Notes: a model not told the origin generated them from the sequence alone. 64,000 bases of DNA from Desulfovibrio piger (GCF_951793255.1 NZ_OX636706.1:2164001-2228000), one strand, 5' to 3'; positions 10,057-20,075 are shown, numbered from the stretch's first letter. A program made the numbers and translations.

Positions 10057-10292
10057 GATACACCTCTGTTCGTCAGATGAAAAAAAAGCGTCCGCTGCGC
10101 GGGCAGCGGAGCGCGTGAAAACTGCATTCGTTATTTGGACTATAGCCGTTGCCCCAATATTGGTCAAGCCCCGCAGACCATACGGATCACCCGTCTGCCG
10201 GGATGCCGCCGGGCATGTTGAGGCTTGCACCGGGAGGCAGCTGCGTATATGATGAAGATAATTTGAACAACTTCTTACCTTGCCGGAACGCC

Positions 10293-11873
10293 ATGAAAAA
10301 ATACTTGCGTTACCTGGGGCCTGTACTCATAACGGCACTTTTCGTGCTGGCCATATATCTCCTGTATCACAAGCTCAAAGCTTACAGCATCGCCCAGATC
10401 AGAGAAAGCATCCAGCAGGTCTCCACGGGCAGTATCTGTTTCTCCATCGGCCTGATGATCGTCAACTACATCATCCTGGTGGGCTATGACTGGCTCGCCC
10501 TGAAGGCCATCCACAAATCTTTGCCCCTGCCGCGTGTGGGGCTCGTCTCCCTGGTAGGGCAGGCCGTCAGCTACAACTTCGGGGCACTGCTGGGCGGTAC
10601 GAGCGTCCGCTACCGGTTCTATTCTGCCTGGGGCTTTTCCCTGGTCGAGATCGTCCGTCTCGTGCTCATGCTGGCCGTCACCTTCTGGGTCGGTGCCCTG
10701 GGACTGTGCGGCGTGGTCTTCCTGCTGGCGCCGCCCGTGATCCCTGACGAGCTGCTGGCCAAGATGCCCATCCATGACGTACGCTTCCTGGGGGGCATCC
10801 TGCTGGCCATTGCCCTTTCCTATCTGGTGCTGTGCTTCACCATCCGCAAACCGGTCCATATCTTCGGCAAGGAATTCGTCTTCCCCATTCCCCGCATCGC
10901 CGTGGCCCAGATGGTCGTGGCCGGGGTGGACCTGATCGCTGCCGCCGCCTGCATGTATGTGCTGCTGCCCGATGATCTGGGCATCGGCTTCATCGACTTC
11001 CTGCCCAGCTACCTCATGGCGCAGGTGGCCGTGGTGCTGACCCACGTGCCCGGTGGCGTGGGGGTCTTCGAGCTGGTCATCCTGCACCTGACGCATACCC
11101 CGCGCGAGCAGGCCGTTTTTGCAGCCGTGCTGCTGTTCCGCCTGATCTATTTCATCCTGCCGCTGCTGGCCGCCGCGGCCCTGCTGGCCGTGTACGAAGC
11201 CCGGCAAAGCCGCAATACCCTGCGGGAAGCGGGGCGCTGGCTTTCGGTACTTTCCCATTCCATCGCGGCCTACACCACCTTCGTGGGCGGCTGCATCCTG
11301 CTGGTCTCCGCCATGCTGCCGACGCTGCCCGCCGTGGTGGCGCAGCTTGACGACTTCCTTCCCCGTACCCTGCTCATGGGCGGGCATCTGGTCTGTGCGC
11401 TTTCCGGGGCCTTGCTGCTCTTCGTGGCCTATGGGCTGGAGCGGCGCCAGAACCGTGCCTTCTGGATGGCGGTGATCCTGTTGCTGTTGGGCATCGCAGG
11501 GGCTTTGCTCAAGGGCCTCTCCTTCCTGGCCGCCGGTGCCGCTCTGGTGGTGCTTATAACGGTCTGGCTGTCCCGGCGCCGCTTCTACCGTTCTTCCTTC
11601 TTCTGGGAAGAAGCCATCCCGGCACACTGGCTGGTCCTCGCCTTTGCGGCTCTGGGCCTGGCCATGGGCCTGGGCTGGTTCATCTACCATCCGGCATGGG
11701 ACAGGGCCACCCTGTGGGGCTTTGAGCAGCACTTCAACGCTTCGCGCGTACTGCTGGCCGATGTGGGCATCGCGGTCGTGGTCCTGGTGTCGTGGCTCGT
11801 CCGGGTCAGCCTGCGGGCCCGCAAGCGCCTGCAGGAACGCAATCTGCAATCCGGGCGTGTCCCGCGCGCCTGA
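10293..11873 (+). CDS. Membrane protein with LPG-synthase-type flippase domain
   Basis: A 526-residue protein with about 12-14 hydrophobic helices, matching the N-terminal flippase part of MprF and the YbhN family (Pfam PF03706, lysylphosphatidylglycerol synthase TM region). Family marks include the YNFGALLGGTSVRYRFYSAWG stretch and VLTHVPGGVGVFE. The soluble aminoacyl-transferase domain of full MprF is absent, so it probably moves lipids or glycolipids rather than making aminoacyl-PG. A terminator follows. The ATG at 10293 has only a weak GGAA upstream, but the start fits a signal-anchor helix. Confidence 0.85.
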   Translation: MKKYLRYLGPVLITALFVLAIYLLYHKLKAYSIAQIRESIQQVSTGSICFSIGLMIVNYIILVGYDWLALKAIHKSLPLPRVGLVSLVGQAVSYNFGALLGGTSVRYRFYSAWGFSLVEIVRLVLMLAVTFWVGALGLCGVVFLLAPPVIPDELLAKMPIHDVRFLGGILLAIALSYLVLCFTIRKPVHIFGKEFVFPIPRIAVAQMVVAGVDLIAAAACMYVLLPDDLGIGFIDFLPSYLMAQVAVVLTHVPGGVGVFELVILHLTHTPREQAVFAAVLLFRLIYFILPLLAAAALLAVYEARQSRNTLREAGRWLSVLSHSIAAYTTFVGGCILLVSAMLPTLPAVVAQLDDFLPRTLLMGGHLVCALSGALLLFVAYGLERRQNRAFWMAVILLLLGIAGALLKGLSFLAAGAALVVLITVWLSRRRFYRSSFFWEEAIPAHWLVLAFAALGLAMGLGWFIYHPAWDRATLWGFEQHFNASRVLLADVGIAVVVLVSWLVRVSLRARKRLQERNLQSGRVPRA

Positions 11874-11891
11874 AGTCGAGATGTATCTGAG

Positions 11892-11918
11892 GGCTGTCCC
11901 GCATGGGGCAGCCTTTTT
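11892..11918 (+). terminator. Terminator after the flippase-domain gene
   Basis: The stem GGCTGTCCC / GGGGCAGCC is followed by TTTTT. The remaining bases to 12151 show no supported gene. Confidence 0.75.
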
Positions 11919-12151
11919 CGTTGGCGGGGCGGAGGGGCCGGAGTTCTTTTTGAGGCTGCGGGCAGACTGTCAGCCGCGGCAAGCATGACCGGGGCAAGCG
12001 TTTTCTCCGGTCGGACCGGTAAAAAGGAGGCCGGAGGGCTTCCGCCGTCTGGCTGCAGGTGTCCGGGCCGGGACATGGCATGTGCCTGGCAACGTGGCGG
12101 ATGACAGGGCAGCAAAAACGCCGGCTATTGCCGCTATACTGGTGTTTTTTT

Positions 12152-12179
12152 GGGGCGTCTTTCAGGCTGGAAGACGCCC
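12152..12179 (+). other. Leader hairpin before the DUF364 gene
   Basis: The stem GGGCGTCTT / AAGACGCCC lies about 15 bases before the ribosome site and just after a T7 run. A TATACT -10-like element lies at about 12135. It may protect the mRNA or terminate upstream transcripts. No known riboswitch fold is recognised. Confidence 0.4.
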
Positions 12180-12202
12180 GTTACCATTTGGAGGTATGGA
12201 CC

Positions 12203-12949
12203 ATGATGACGGAAGAAATCCTGTATGCCCGCCTCAAGGAGGCATTGCGTGATGCCATCGCACGGCATCATCTGGACGAGCGCAGCATCAGCCTGAAAAG
12301 CCGCGGCCTTACCCCGGAAGAAGCCATAGGGAGGACCGCGCGCACGGACTATCCCATTCTCAACGGCAGGGAAGTCATGCTTCAGGCCCGGTTCGGCGAG
12401 GCCCTTGGGCAGGCCTTCACCAGTGCGCCGGTGGATTTCGAGGGCTCGCTGGCCGATGTGCTTGAACTGGACACGACACATGATCCCCAGGCAGCCGGGA
12501 TGCTGGTGGCTACGCTCAATGCCGTTTTGCGGGCGGTGGGCGAAATCGGCAATACGGTCCACTGCCGCGATGACGGGCCGGAGCTGTGCGCGGAACGGTA
12601 TGCCGCTCTTGTCCGGGAACGCTTCGGTACGCCGCGCATCGCCCTGGTGGGGTTCCAGCCTGCGCTGCTGGCACGGCTGTCCAAAGAATTCAGCGTGCGG
12701 GTGCTGGATCTCAATCCCGAGATCGTGGGGACGGTACGGTCCGGCGTGCTGGTGGAAGACGGCATGGCAGCCTATCAGGATGTGGTGCGGGACTGGGCCG
12801 AGCTGGTGCTGTGCACGGGCAGTACGCTTTGCAACGGTTCGTTCGTCAATTTTCTGGATATCGGCAAGCCGGTGCTGTTCTTCGGTACCTCCTGTGCCGG
12901 GGCGGCGCATGTCCTGGGGGCGGAACGCTTCTGCCCCATGTCGGCCTGA
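12203..12949 (+). CDS. DUF364 / putative heavy-metal chelation domain protein
   Basis: A 248-residue cytoplasmic protein with a DUF4213-like N-terminal part and a Rossmann-like DUF364 domain (Pfam PF04016) in the second half: RIALVGFQPALLARL, then VLDLNPEIVGT, then LVLCTGSTLCNGSFVNFLD. Family members were proposed to bind metals or take part in metallo-cofactor handling, but the function is unproven. Two adjacent ATG codons (12203 and 12206) follow GGAGG; either may be used. Confidence 0.8.
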   Translation: MMTEEILYARLKEALRDAIARHHLDERSISLKSRGLTPEEAIGRTARTDYPILNGREVMLQARFGEALGQAFTSAPVDFEGSLADVLELDTTHDPQAAGMLVATLNAVLRAVGEIGNTVHCRDDGPELCAERYAALVRERFGTPRIALVGFQPALLARLSKEFSVRVLDLNPEIVGTVRSGVLVEDGMAAYQDVVRDWAELVLCTGSTLCNGSFVNFLDIGKPVLFFGTSCAGAAHVLGAERFCPMSA

Positions 12950-13071
12950 GGCCTGCCCGGCGGGACTGGCCATGGCGTCCTCTTGCTTGGCTGTCGGGAG
13001 AATGTCGGTTGTCCGACATCATCCTGACAGGTGAGGGGCTCCAGACTGTCGGCATATGCGGAGGTAAGCAT

Positions 13072-13329
13072 ATGACCGACAATGACAGGATACTTTGCCA
13101 GGTACTGGAACAGCAGCTTTCCCTGCGCCTGCGGGAAGGCTGCCGCGATGTGCTGCTGCATCTTCTGCCCGCGCCCCTGCGGGGGCTACTGTATATCGCC
13201 CTGCGCAGCAGTGCCGCAGGCTATGCCCGGATGTGGGCGGGGACCCGCAAGATGGAATACCGCAGGCAACAGCCCCGAAAGGCAGGTCTCCTGCGGCAGG
13301 AAGAGGTTTTGTGCGGCAGGCCGGCCTGA
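13072..13329 (+). CDS. Small hypothetical protein, 85 residues
   Basis: A basic, leucine-rich 85-residue product starting MTDNDRILCQVLEQQLSLRL. The start is supported by GGAGG seven bases upstream. The N-terminal half looks helical; the C-terminal third is arginine-rich. I see no family match. It follows the DUF364 gene by 120 bases and could share its transcript. An inverted repeat ATGTCGG/CCGACAT is in the gap at 13002-13019. Confidence 0.5.
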   Translation: MTDNDRILCQVLEQQLSLRLREGCRDVLLHLLPAPLRGLLYIALRSSAAGYARMWAGTRKMEYRRQQPRKAGLLRQEEVLCGRPA

Positions 13330-13368
13330 TGACGGCGTCAAACATGTCCGGCCCGCATTTTACGAAAC

Positions 13369-14913
13369 CTAGAATTTGTAGATGAAGCTCATGTTGACGT
13401 TCCAGGCGTCCTCGATGCTGTTGGCACGGTGCCAGCTGCCGTTCTTGCTGAAACCTCCCCAGACATCGGACGACTGATCCAGCCAGAGGGCTATATAGTT
13501 GGCTTCCACCAGCAGACGCAGGTTGTCATAGATCTGGTAGGAGCTCATGATGCCGAATTCCGCGGCATAGTCCCGCTGCGTCAGGTAGATGCCGCCATTG
13601 GTGTTGACGTTATTGAAGTCCGAAGCCGTGCCGTACAGGCTGCGGCCCGCATGGCCGGGAACGTCCAGTTCTCCCTTGATGTAGCGGGCCATCCTGGGGG
13701 CATTGGTCCCGTTATAGAAGTTGACACGGATGGTGTGGCTGAGTTTGTCGATGAAGCTCAGGTCCCGGATGCGCGCACCAAAGCCCCATGTACCGGCCAG
13801 GGTATAGCCCAGTACGGCATCGCGGCCGATGGTCCAGGTCCCGAGCGTCCCGAAGCCGGAAAAACCGCTGGTGCATTCGTTATTGTAATCAAAGGACGGC
13901 AGCCGCTCGGAACCGTTCGTCGGATCGTCGTCATCACCGCTGCTGTACCAGGCATAGATGCCGGGCGTGCCCCAGTCCAGTTTGTATTCGGCCAGCAGTG
14001 AGGCATACCAGCCGCTGCGGTTCAGGGCTTCTTCACCGGAATCGAAGGTGCCGTAATTGACGCTCCAGGCCAGCCGGAAGGGATCGGCAGCCGTGATCTC
14101 GCCGGTCAGGCCTGCCCAGAATGCCGTTCCGTAGGCATTGGCCGAGGTGCCATCAGCCTTGTGGGCGGGCAGGGCATACCACGAAGGGCCTATGCCCGAA
14201 CCGTAGCCGCTACCATAGTAGTCATTGCCGGAGCGGAAGGCATTGCTGCCCACCATGCCCAGCATGGCCCAGGGGGTCAGGCGTACGCCTTCGAAGGTCA
14301 GGGGCAGCAAAAGGCCGAATACGTCCACATTGTCCAGGTAGTGGGTCGTTCCGTCCGCCCCCCCGCTCCAGTTGTCATTGAATGGCCGTGCCCAGAATGC
14401 CGTCACGGCGGCATGCTCGCCAAGAGGGGCGGACACGTTGATCCCCGCCACGTCGGCATCGAAGACCTGCGAAGCCTCGGAGGCGTAATCCGGCAGGAAG
14501 ATACGCTGGATGCCCATGCGGGCCTTGACGGCCGTGCCGGGGACGACCCAGTCCAGATAACTGTGCTTTATCTTGACGATATTCTTGTCAGCACCCAGGG
14601 CACCTCCTTTGGATGCGCTGCCCCAGGTGGCGGCGCCGATCTCAAAATAGACGGTCCCCGAAAGGCTTTCCGAGGCGATGGCCTCCAGTTGCAGGCGGAC
14701 ACGTGTCTTGGCCTCGAACTCGTCCTCTCCCCAGCGTCCCCATCCGGTCACGTTATGGCCGTTGCGGTCATTTTTAACGAAATTTCCCCCGCCGCCGTAC
14801 TCGAGCATATTGATCCATACGCCCTTGGCTTTGAAGTCCACGGCCTGGCCCTGCTGAGCTCCCCCCAGAAGCATGCCGGCCGCAAGAAAAAGGATGGCCA
14901 GGTGTTTCTTCAT
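13369..14913 (-). CDS. Outer-membrane homotrimeric porin
   Basis: A 514-residue beta-barrel porin of the type abundant in Desulfovibrio. It has a signal peptide (about residues 1-24, ending GQA), alternating aromatic/hydrophobic strands throughout, and a C-terminal phenylalanine (NMSFIYKF), the usual signal for BAM-mediated insertion. It should allow diffusion of small solutes. It lies 25 bases downstream of the broken LysR gene and downstream of an uptake cluster on the same strand. GGAGTAACGGAT precedes the ATG. Confidence 0.9.
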   Translation of the reverse strand: MKKHLAILFLAAGMLLGGAQQGQAVDFKAKGVWINMLEYGGGGNFVKNDRNGHNVTGWGRWGEDEFEAKTRVRLQLEAIASESLSGTVYFEIGAATWGSASKGGALGADKNIVKIKHSYLDWVVPGTAVKARMGIQRIFLPDYASEASQVFDADVAGINVSAPLGEHAAVTAFWARPFNDNWSGGADGTTHYLDNVDVFGLLLPLTFEGVRLTPWAMLGMVGSNAFRSGNDYYGSGYGSGIGPSWYALPAHKADGTSANAYGTAFWAGLTGEITAADPFRLAWSVNYGTFDSGEEALNRSGWYASLLAEYKLDWGTPGIYAWYSSGDDDDPTNGSERLPSFDYNNECTSGFSGFGTLGTWTIGRDAVLGYTLAGTWGFGARIRDLSFIDKLSHTIRVNFYNGTNAPRMARYIKGELDVPGHAGRSLYGTASDFNNVNTNGGIYLTQRDYAAEFGIMSSYQIYDNLRLLVEANYIALWLDQSSDVWGGFSKNGSWHRANSIEDAWNVNMSFIYKF

Positions 14914-14938
14914 ATCCGTTACTCCTTTGACAGTAGTT

Positions 14939-15873
14939 TTATGCTGTTGTTTTTTTGTTTTGGGGATCGCAAAGATATTTTTTTACAAGCTCAAGAAAGG
15001 TTTCATATTCCGTGGAAAGAGTCGTATTCCTCTTTTTGATGTAGCCAAAAGAAAGGCATTTTCCGCATCCATCTATGGGAATATCCCGGATGGCATACTT
15101 TCTGAAGGAATCATTCATCAGACGTATGCCGAAACTGCAGATATCCGTATGCAGCAGCATCTCGATGATCTGATTGTCGCTGTTGGTGGAAAAGAGACTT
15201 TTGAAATTTGCCGCTTTGGACATCCCCACACTGATCCTGTCAGGTGATGCTCTATGGAAAAAAAGTCATTGACCGGCTGGATGAAGCTGTTGTCATCAAG
15301 GTCGGAGAAGCTGATGCTTTCCCGGTCATACAGGGGATTCTTGGGTCCTACGTAGATGCAGGGCTCATGCTGCGAAATCTCGATGAATTCGATGTCCTTG
15401 TGGGCAAGGACATGCGAGAAGCATTTATGCTGGTCCTTGGAAAAGTAGACGATGCCGATATCGGAAACGCCGGTATGGACATTGTCCACGATGTCCTCCA
15501 CCGTCCCTTCCAGAAATGACATCTTGTATTCATCGTGGTTGATGGTGTTGTACAAAAAGCAGAACAGCCGCGAGATCATGGTGGACGGATAGCAGGAGAT
15601 GTTTATTTTCTTGTATTTTTTTTGCCGTCCCATCTGCTTCATAAGGCGGACGTTCTGCAGGATGGCGTGGGCCTGGTCATAAAATTCCCTGCCTGCCTCT
15701 GTCAGGGAAACACCGCGGTTGGAGCGGACGAACAGCGTGACCCCCAGCTCTTCTTCCAGCATGCTGATATTTTTGCTCACGCTGGATTGCGAGGTATACA
15801 GGGTCTCGGCAGCACGCCGGGTGCTGCCGAAATCGGCTGTAGTGACAAAGTGTTCAAGTTGGCGCAGTTCCAT
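14939..15873 (-). pseudogene. LysR-type regulator, frameshifted at an A7 tract
   Basis: The N-terminal part (from MELRQLEHFVTTADFGSTRR) has a normal winged helix-turn-helix and the first half of an effector-binding domain. Reading in that frame stops at 15118 after about 251 residues with a nonsense tail. The remaining C-terminal part is open in the neighbouring phase from about 15264 to 14939 and contains plausible effector-domain sequence (SVGMSKAANFKSLFSTNSDN). Joined, the product would be about 311 residues, normal for LysR. Adding one base to the A7 run at 15258-15264 (T7 on the coding strand) restores the frame. This could be a true mutation, a phase-variable tract or a sequencing error. 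Confidence 0.8.
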
Positions 15874-16056
15874 GATGATGCTTGCCGGAAGGCGTATTTT
15901 TTATGTGAAAAGGGCGCCTTGCGGGACGAGGCCCGTCAAGGATGCTTTTTCGCGCCCCGGACGAGGAGAGTGCCGGCATGTTGCAGACTGCCTGTGTTTC
16001 CGGGGCGGAGGCCCCCCGGAGAGGCGGATCTGCACGCTGGCCGGCAGCCCTTGTGT

Positions 16057-16992
16057 CTAGCCGTAGGCCACCAGGGGCGTACCGGCCTTCACGGCAAGAG
16101 AGACCGTCATGTACAGGATGATGCCGTCCTTTTCGGCCCGGTAGCAGTCGATGGCACGGCCAAAGATGTCGCGGACGGTCCCCAGTACCGTGCCCCGGCT
16201 GACAGGCGCTCCGGGCGTGACTTCCGGGTACCAGCAGCCCTGGTCCTTCGACGTCAGATAGACGGCATCCCGGATCTCGCGCTGCTCCCGGCAGGGCAGC
16301 CCCGTGACGGGCGGCAAGAGCTGCAGATGGGCCAGCAGCGCCCGGATGTCCCGCTTGTAGGCATCCACTTCGGCCCGGGACCAGACGCCGTTGCCGCCCC
16401 GTTCGATGAGCAGGGACGGTACGCCGCGCAAGGCGGCGGAGTTGTAGGCTCCTGTCGTGGCCGAAGAAAGGACGCGCACGTCCACATCCAGGACCTTGGC
16501 AGCCTCTCTTGCCCTGTCCGTGATCCGTTTTTCGGCCACGCCAGGGATGAAGACGAGGGGGTGCATGCTTTCGTGCAGATCACCGCCGTGCATGTCCACA
16601 TAAAAATCGGCATCATCCTGCAGGCTGGTGATGAGATGGGCCAGACGTTCGGCCTGGCTGCCGTCATCCCTGCCCGGAAAGACCCGGTTCAGGTTCTTGC
16701 CGTCTTCCGCCACGATCTCGGACAGCCGTTCGCTGAATCCCGAAGCGTTGGCCAGGTGGACGATGGTCAGCCGTCCGGCCACGACGTCCTGGTCCAGTTC
16801 TGACGCCAGCTCTATGGCTGCCTGTATGCTGCAATATTCGCATCCGTGTATGCCGGCGGTAAGCAGCACGCGCGGCCCGGGTCTGTTGCCGTGTATGGTG
16901 GTCACGGGCAGGGAGAGGTCACGGTCACGGAGCAGGGCGATCGTTTTTTGTCCCGGGGCGGCTTCCGCCCGCGAAGCTTGATGAAAGTTCAT
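16057..16992 (-). CDS. Succinylglutamate desuccinylase / aspartoacylase family deacylase
   Basis: A 311-residue zinc enzyme of the M14-like AstE/AspA family (Pfam PF04952). The metal-binding H-x-x-E is in AGIHGCEYCS and a further histidine is in YVDMHGGDLHE; the C-terminal beta domain (PVSRGTVLGTVRDIFG) is present. The family removes acyl groups from N-acyl amino acids or trims amide-linked compounds. The substrate is unknown. The ATG at 16992 is preferred over an upstream TTG. It lies 24 bases downstream of the MATE gene in the same transcript direction as the nik-like cluster, suggesting it processes something handled by that cluster. Confidence 0.85.
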   Translation of the reverse strand: MNFHQASRAEAAPGQKTIALLRDRDLSLPVTTIHGNRPGPRVLLTAGIHGCEYCSIQAAIELASELDQDVVAGRLTIVHLANASGFSERLSEIVAEDGKNLNRVFPGRDDGSQAERLAHLITSLQDDADFYVDMHGGDLHESMHPLVFIPGVAEKRITDRAREAAKVLDVDVRVLSSATTGAYNSAALRGVPSLLIERGGNGVWSRAEVDAYKRDIRALLAHLQLLPPVTGLPCREQREIRDAVYLTSKDQGCWYPEVTPGAPVSRGTVLGTVRDIFGRAIDCYRAEKDGIILYMTVSLAVKAGTPLVAYG

Positions 16993-17015
16993 GTACGTCT
17001 CTGTCAGGATAAGGT

Positions 17016-18374
17016 TCAGCAAAGGGCCGCGCCGCCATGCCTGAAGAAAGGCGCGTCACGCAGCCGGGGCCAGTAGCGCAGCAGGAAGAACGACCTGCCG
17101 GCATAAAAGATCAGGTATGCGCCCCACAGGCCGTGGTTGCCCCAGAAAGGGACAAAAGCCAGCCAGGCCAGACCAAAAGCCACGAGGGCCTGCAGGGTGG
17201 AGAGGAAGACCGGGCGGGTCAGGCTGCTGCCCGTGAACAGGCCATAGTAGGTCAGGCCCAGGGCCGCACATGCCGGGAAGCATATCCCCCAGTCCGCATA
17301 CCGTTCCGCAGCGGCCAGGACTTCCGGCAGATCGGTGAACAGGCGCAGCAAAGGCGTGTGCCCCAGGGCGTAGATCAGGGTCATGCCCAGCAGCGCCGCC
17401 AGGGACCAGTGCAGGGTAAGGCGCCGTGTCCTTTCCAGAATGGCGGCACAGCCCTGTCCGGCGGCCTTTCCGGCAAATACGCTCGATGTATTGGCGATCC
17501 CCTCGAAAACATAGGAGAAGATCAGCATGATCTGGAGGATGACGGCATTGGCCGAGATGGTCAGGGTCCCGAAAGATGCCGTGGTGATCATGAAGATGTT
17601 GGTCTGGGTCAGCAGGCAGACCGTACGCAGGAACAGATTGCCGTTGACCCGTGCCATGCGCAGCATTTCCCCCACGCGGACGAGACTGGGGAGCGGGGCA
17701 GGGAGGGGAGGCAGGGAATCCCGCATGGCGACCAGCCCGGTGATGGTGGCAAACAGGCAGGCCAGTACGGATGCTGCGGCCACTCCCGGTACCCCCCAGC
17801 CGAACAGGCTTACGAAAAGCAAGTCGAGCAGCATGTTGACCGCATTGCCGCCTATCTGCATGAGCAGGGAGGCCCTGATGCGGGCCTGCCCCATGAGCCA
17901 GCCCAGTATGGCGTAGTTCAGCAGCGTGAGGGGAGCCGTCCAGATCAGGATGTCGTAATAGATCCCGGCGACTTCTCTGGCAGCCGGATCAAGGCGCAAC
18001 AGGAACATGGCACCGGAAAAGACGGCATCCCGGCACAACAGGATGAGCGTGCCCAGCAGCAGGGCCATGAGGCCCGGCAAAAGGAATGCCTTCCAGGCGG
18101 CCTCTGCATCCCCTGTGGCCAGGGCCTGCGCGCTGAACCCCGTGGAGCCCACGCGCAGGAAACCCAGCAGCCAGTACAGGGTATTGAAGATGACGGCACC
18201 TACGGCCACTCCCGCGATATAGGAAGGGTCGGAAAGGCGTCCCATGACAGCCGTATCCACGGCGCCGATGAGCGGCTGCGTCACCGTGGAGAGGATGAAG
18301 GGCAGCAGCATGGCTGCATATTCCCTGCGGGAGGGGGCGGACAGGGCGGCCGCCTGGGGAGGAACCGGGGGCAT
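17016..18374 (-). CDS. MATE family efflux transporter
   Basis: A 452-residue, 12-helix membrane protein of the MATE/DinF type. The first helices read LPFILSTVTQPLIGAVDTAVMG, the usual start of the fold. MATE proteins export cationic or organic compounds with Na+ or H+ exchange. The ATG at 18374 has AAGGA upstream and lies 13 bases after the stop of the nikE-like gene, so it appears to be the sixth gene of the uptake operon. An exporter next to an importer is the arrangement seen for secreted metallophores, but no biosynthetic gene is visible. Confidence 0.92.
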   Translation of the reverse strand: MPPVPPQAAALSAPSRREYAAMLLPFILSTVTQPLIGAVDTAVMGRLSDPSYIAGVAVGAVIFNTLYWLLGFLRVGSTGFSAQALATGDAEAAWKAFLLPGLMALLLGTLILLCRDAVFSGAMFLLRLDPAAREVAGIYYDILIWTAPLTLLNYAILGWLMGQARIRASLLMQIGGNAVNMLLDLLFVSLFGWGVPGVAAASVLACLFATITGLVAMRDSLPPLPAPLPSLVRVGEMLRMARVNGNLFLRTVCLLTQTNIFMITTASFGTLTISANAVILQIMLIFSYVFEGIANTSSVFAGKAAGQGCAAILERTRRLTLHWSLAALLGMTLIYALGHTPLLRLFTDLPEVLAAAERYADWGICFPACAALGLTYYGLFTGSSLTRPVFLSTLQALVAFGLAWLAFVPFWGNHGLWGAYLIFYAGRSFFLLRYWPRLRDAPFFRHGGAALC

Positions 18375-18387
18375 GAATCTGTCCTTC

Positions 18388-19242
18388 TCAGGCAATGGCA
18401 GCGTAACGATCCTGCCCGGTGCGGGCAGCCCCGCTGCCGTGCTCCACACCGATGCCCATGACGGATCCCAGCAGGTTGCGGGCATAATCGTTACGGATCA
18501 TGGCGATGCACCGGATATCGTCCACCTGTTCCACGATGGTGCCCGCGTCGATGAAAACGACCCGGTCACACAGGTAGGTGATGCTGGTCAGGTCGTGGGT
18601 AATGAACAGGTAGGAAAGCCCCAGATCCCGACGCAGCTCGATGAGCAGGTCCATGATCTGCACCTGGGTGGAAGCGTCCAGCGAGCTGATGGCCTCGTCC
18701 AGAAGGATGATGCGCGGCCGGATGGCCAGGGCACGGGCGATGCATACACGCTGCAACTGACCGCCGCTCAGTTCATGCGGATAGCGGGAGATGAACGCGG
18801 CCGGCAGGCCCACCTGCTCCAGCAGCTCACAGATCCGGGCACGACGGTCCACACGCTGGCCCGTACTGCGTTCCAGGGCCCGCAAGGACTCCCCGATGAT
18901 ATGTTCCACTCTGAAACGGGGATTGGCCGAAGATGTATAGTCCTGAAAGACGACGGAAAGGCTGTGGTGCAGGGCGGCAGCCTCGCGGGCGGAGCGTCTG
19001 GCATACAGATCCAGCCCGTTGATGCGCACTGTGCCCCGCTCCGGTTTGAGCAGGCCGGAAAGCACACGCCCCAGCGTGCTCTTGCCGCTGCCGGACTCAC
19101 CGATGATGCCCAGGCATTCCCCCTCGCGGAGGCTCAGGGAGATGCCGCGCAAGACCTGCTGCCGTTCCCGGCCGAACAGGCTTTTCTGGTTTTCCTTTTT
19201 GAATGAGACGTGGATGTCGTCTGCATGGAGCAGTGTGTTCAT
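18388..19242 (-). CDS. nikE: Nickel/peptide ABC importer ATPase, NikE-like
   Basis: A 284-residue ABC ATPase: Walker A GESGSGKST, Q-loop VVFQDY, signature LSGGQLQRV, Walker B RIILLDEA, switch histidine ITHD. It resembles NikE/DppF, the second ATPase of the nickel/dipeptide importer family. It overlaps the nikD-like gene by four bases. A C-terminal tail after the ATPase core is rather polar. Confidence 0.85.
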   Translation of the reverse strand: MNTLLHADDIHVSFKKENQKSLFGRERQQVLRGISLSLREGECLGIIGESGSGKSTLGRVLSGLLKPERGTVRINGLDLYARRSAREAAALHHSLSVVFQDYTSSANPRFRVEHIIGESLRALERSTGQRVDRRARICELLEQVGLPAAFISRYPHELSGGQLQRVCIARALAIRPRIILLDEAISSLDASTQVQIMDLLIELRRDLGLSYLFITHDLTSITYLCDRVVFIDAGTIVEQVDDIRCIAMIRNDYARNLLGSVMGIGVEHGSGAARTGQDRYAAIA

Positions 19243-20075
19243 GCGGGTATCCTTCCGGGGACAGGAGCATGCAGCGCATCCAGGAAGCGGTGCATGACGG
19301 CCCTGTGCTGTTTGATGAGGTGGCGGGTGTAGGTGTCCGTGGCGTTGTCGAAGATCTCCTGTGCCGTACCGCTTTCCACCGCCTTGCCGTCATGCATGAC
19401 GATGAGCCTGTCAGCGATGAGCGACAGCACGCCGAGGTCATGCGAGATGAAAATCATGGAGACTTCCCCGCGCTGCTTGATGCGCAGGAATTCTTGCATG
19501 ATGGCATACTGGCTGATGGAGTCGATGGCTGTCGTTGGCTCGTCGGCGATGATCAGCGAAGGCTGCATGCAGATGGCCAGCCCGATCATGACGCGCTGCA
19601 ACATGCCGCCCGAGAGCTGGTGCGGGTATTTGCGCAGCACGTCCGCCGGATCGTGGATGCGCATCAGGCGGAGGATGTCCTCCATCCTTTTTTGCAGGGG
19701 CCTGCCTTTCAGGGCGGTGTGCTCCTGCAGGGTCTCGGCCATCTGCTCCCCGATGCGGTACAGGGGATCGAAGCAGGACATGGGATTTTGCAGGACCATG
19801 CTGATCTTGCCGCCCCGCAGGCGGCGCAGCTGCTCCGGTGTCTGGCTCAGCAGGGGCTTGCCTTCAAAACGGGAACTGCCGGTGACCTGGAAGTTGGCGT
19901 CCAGCAGGCCCAGCAGGGCCTTGCAGGTCATGCTCTTGCCGCTGCCCGATTCTCCCAGGATGCCCAGGCATTCTCCCCTGGCCACGGAAAAGGAGACCCG
20001 GTCCACCAGCTGCACCAGACGTTTCCCCTGTCGGAAGTGGACGGACAGGTCCCTGACGGTGAGGATATCGTTCAT
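19239..20075 (-). CDS. nikD: Nickel/peptide ABC importer ATPase, NikD-like
   Basis: A 278-residue ABC ATPase with Walker A GESGSGKSMT, signature LSGGMLQRVM, Walker B SLIIADEPT and ISHD. The GGMLQR form of the signature and the SMTCKALLG helix resemble NikD. It overlaps both neighbours by four bases, so translation is coupled. Confidence 0.85.
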   Translation of the reverse strand: MNDILTVRDLSVHFRQGKRLVQLVDRVSFSVARGECLGILGESGSGKSMTCKALLGLLDANFQVTGSSRFEGKPLLSQTPEQLRRLRGGKISMVLQNPMSCFDPLYRIGEQMAETLQEHTALKGRPLQKRMEDILRLMRIHDPADVLRKYPHQLSGGMLQRVMIGLAICMQPSLIIADEPTTAIDSISQYAIMQEFLRIKQRGEVSMIFISHDLGVLSLIADRLIVMHDGKAVESGTAQEIFDNATDTYTRHLIKQHRAVMHRFLDALHAPVPGRIPA

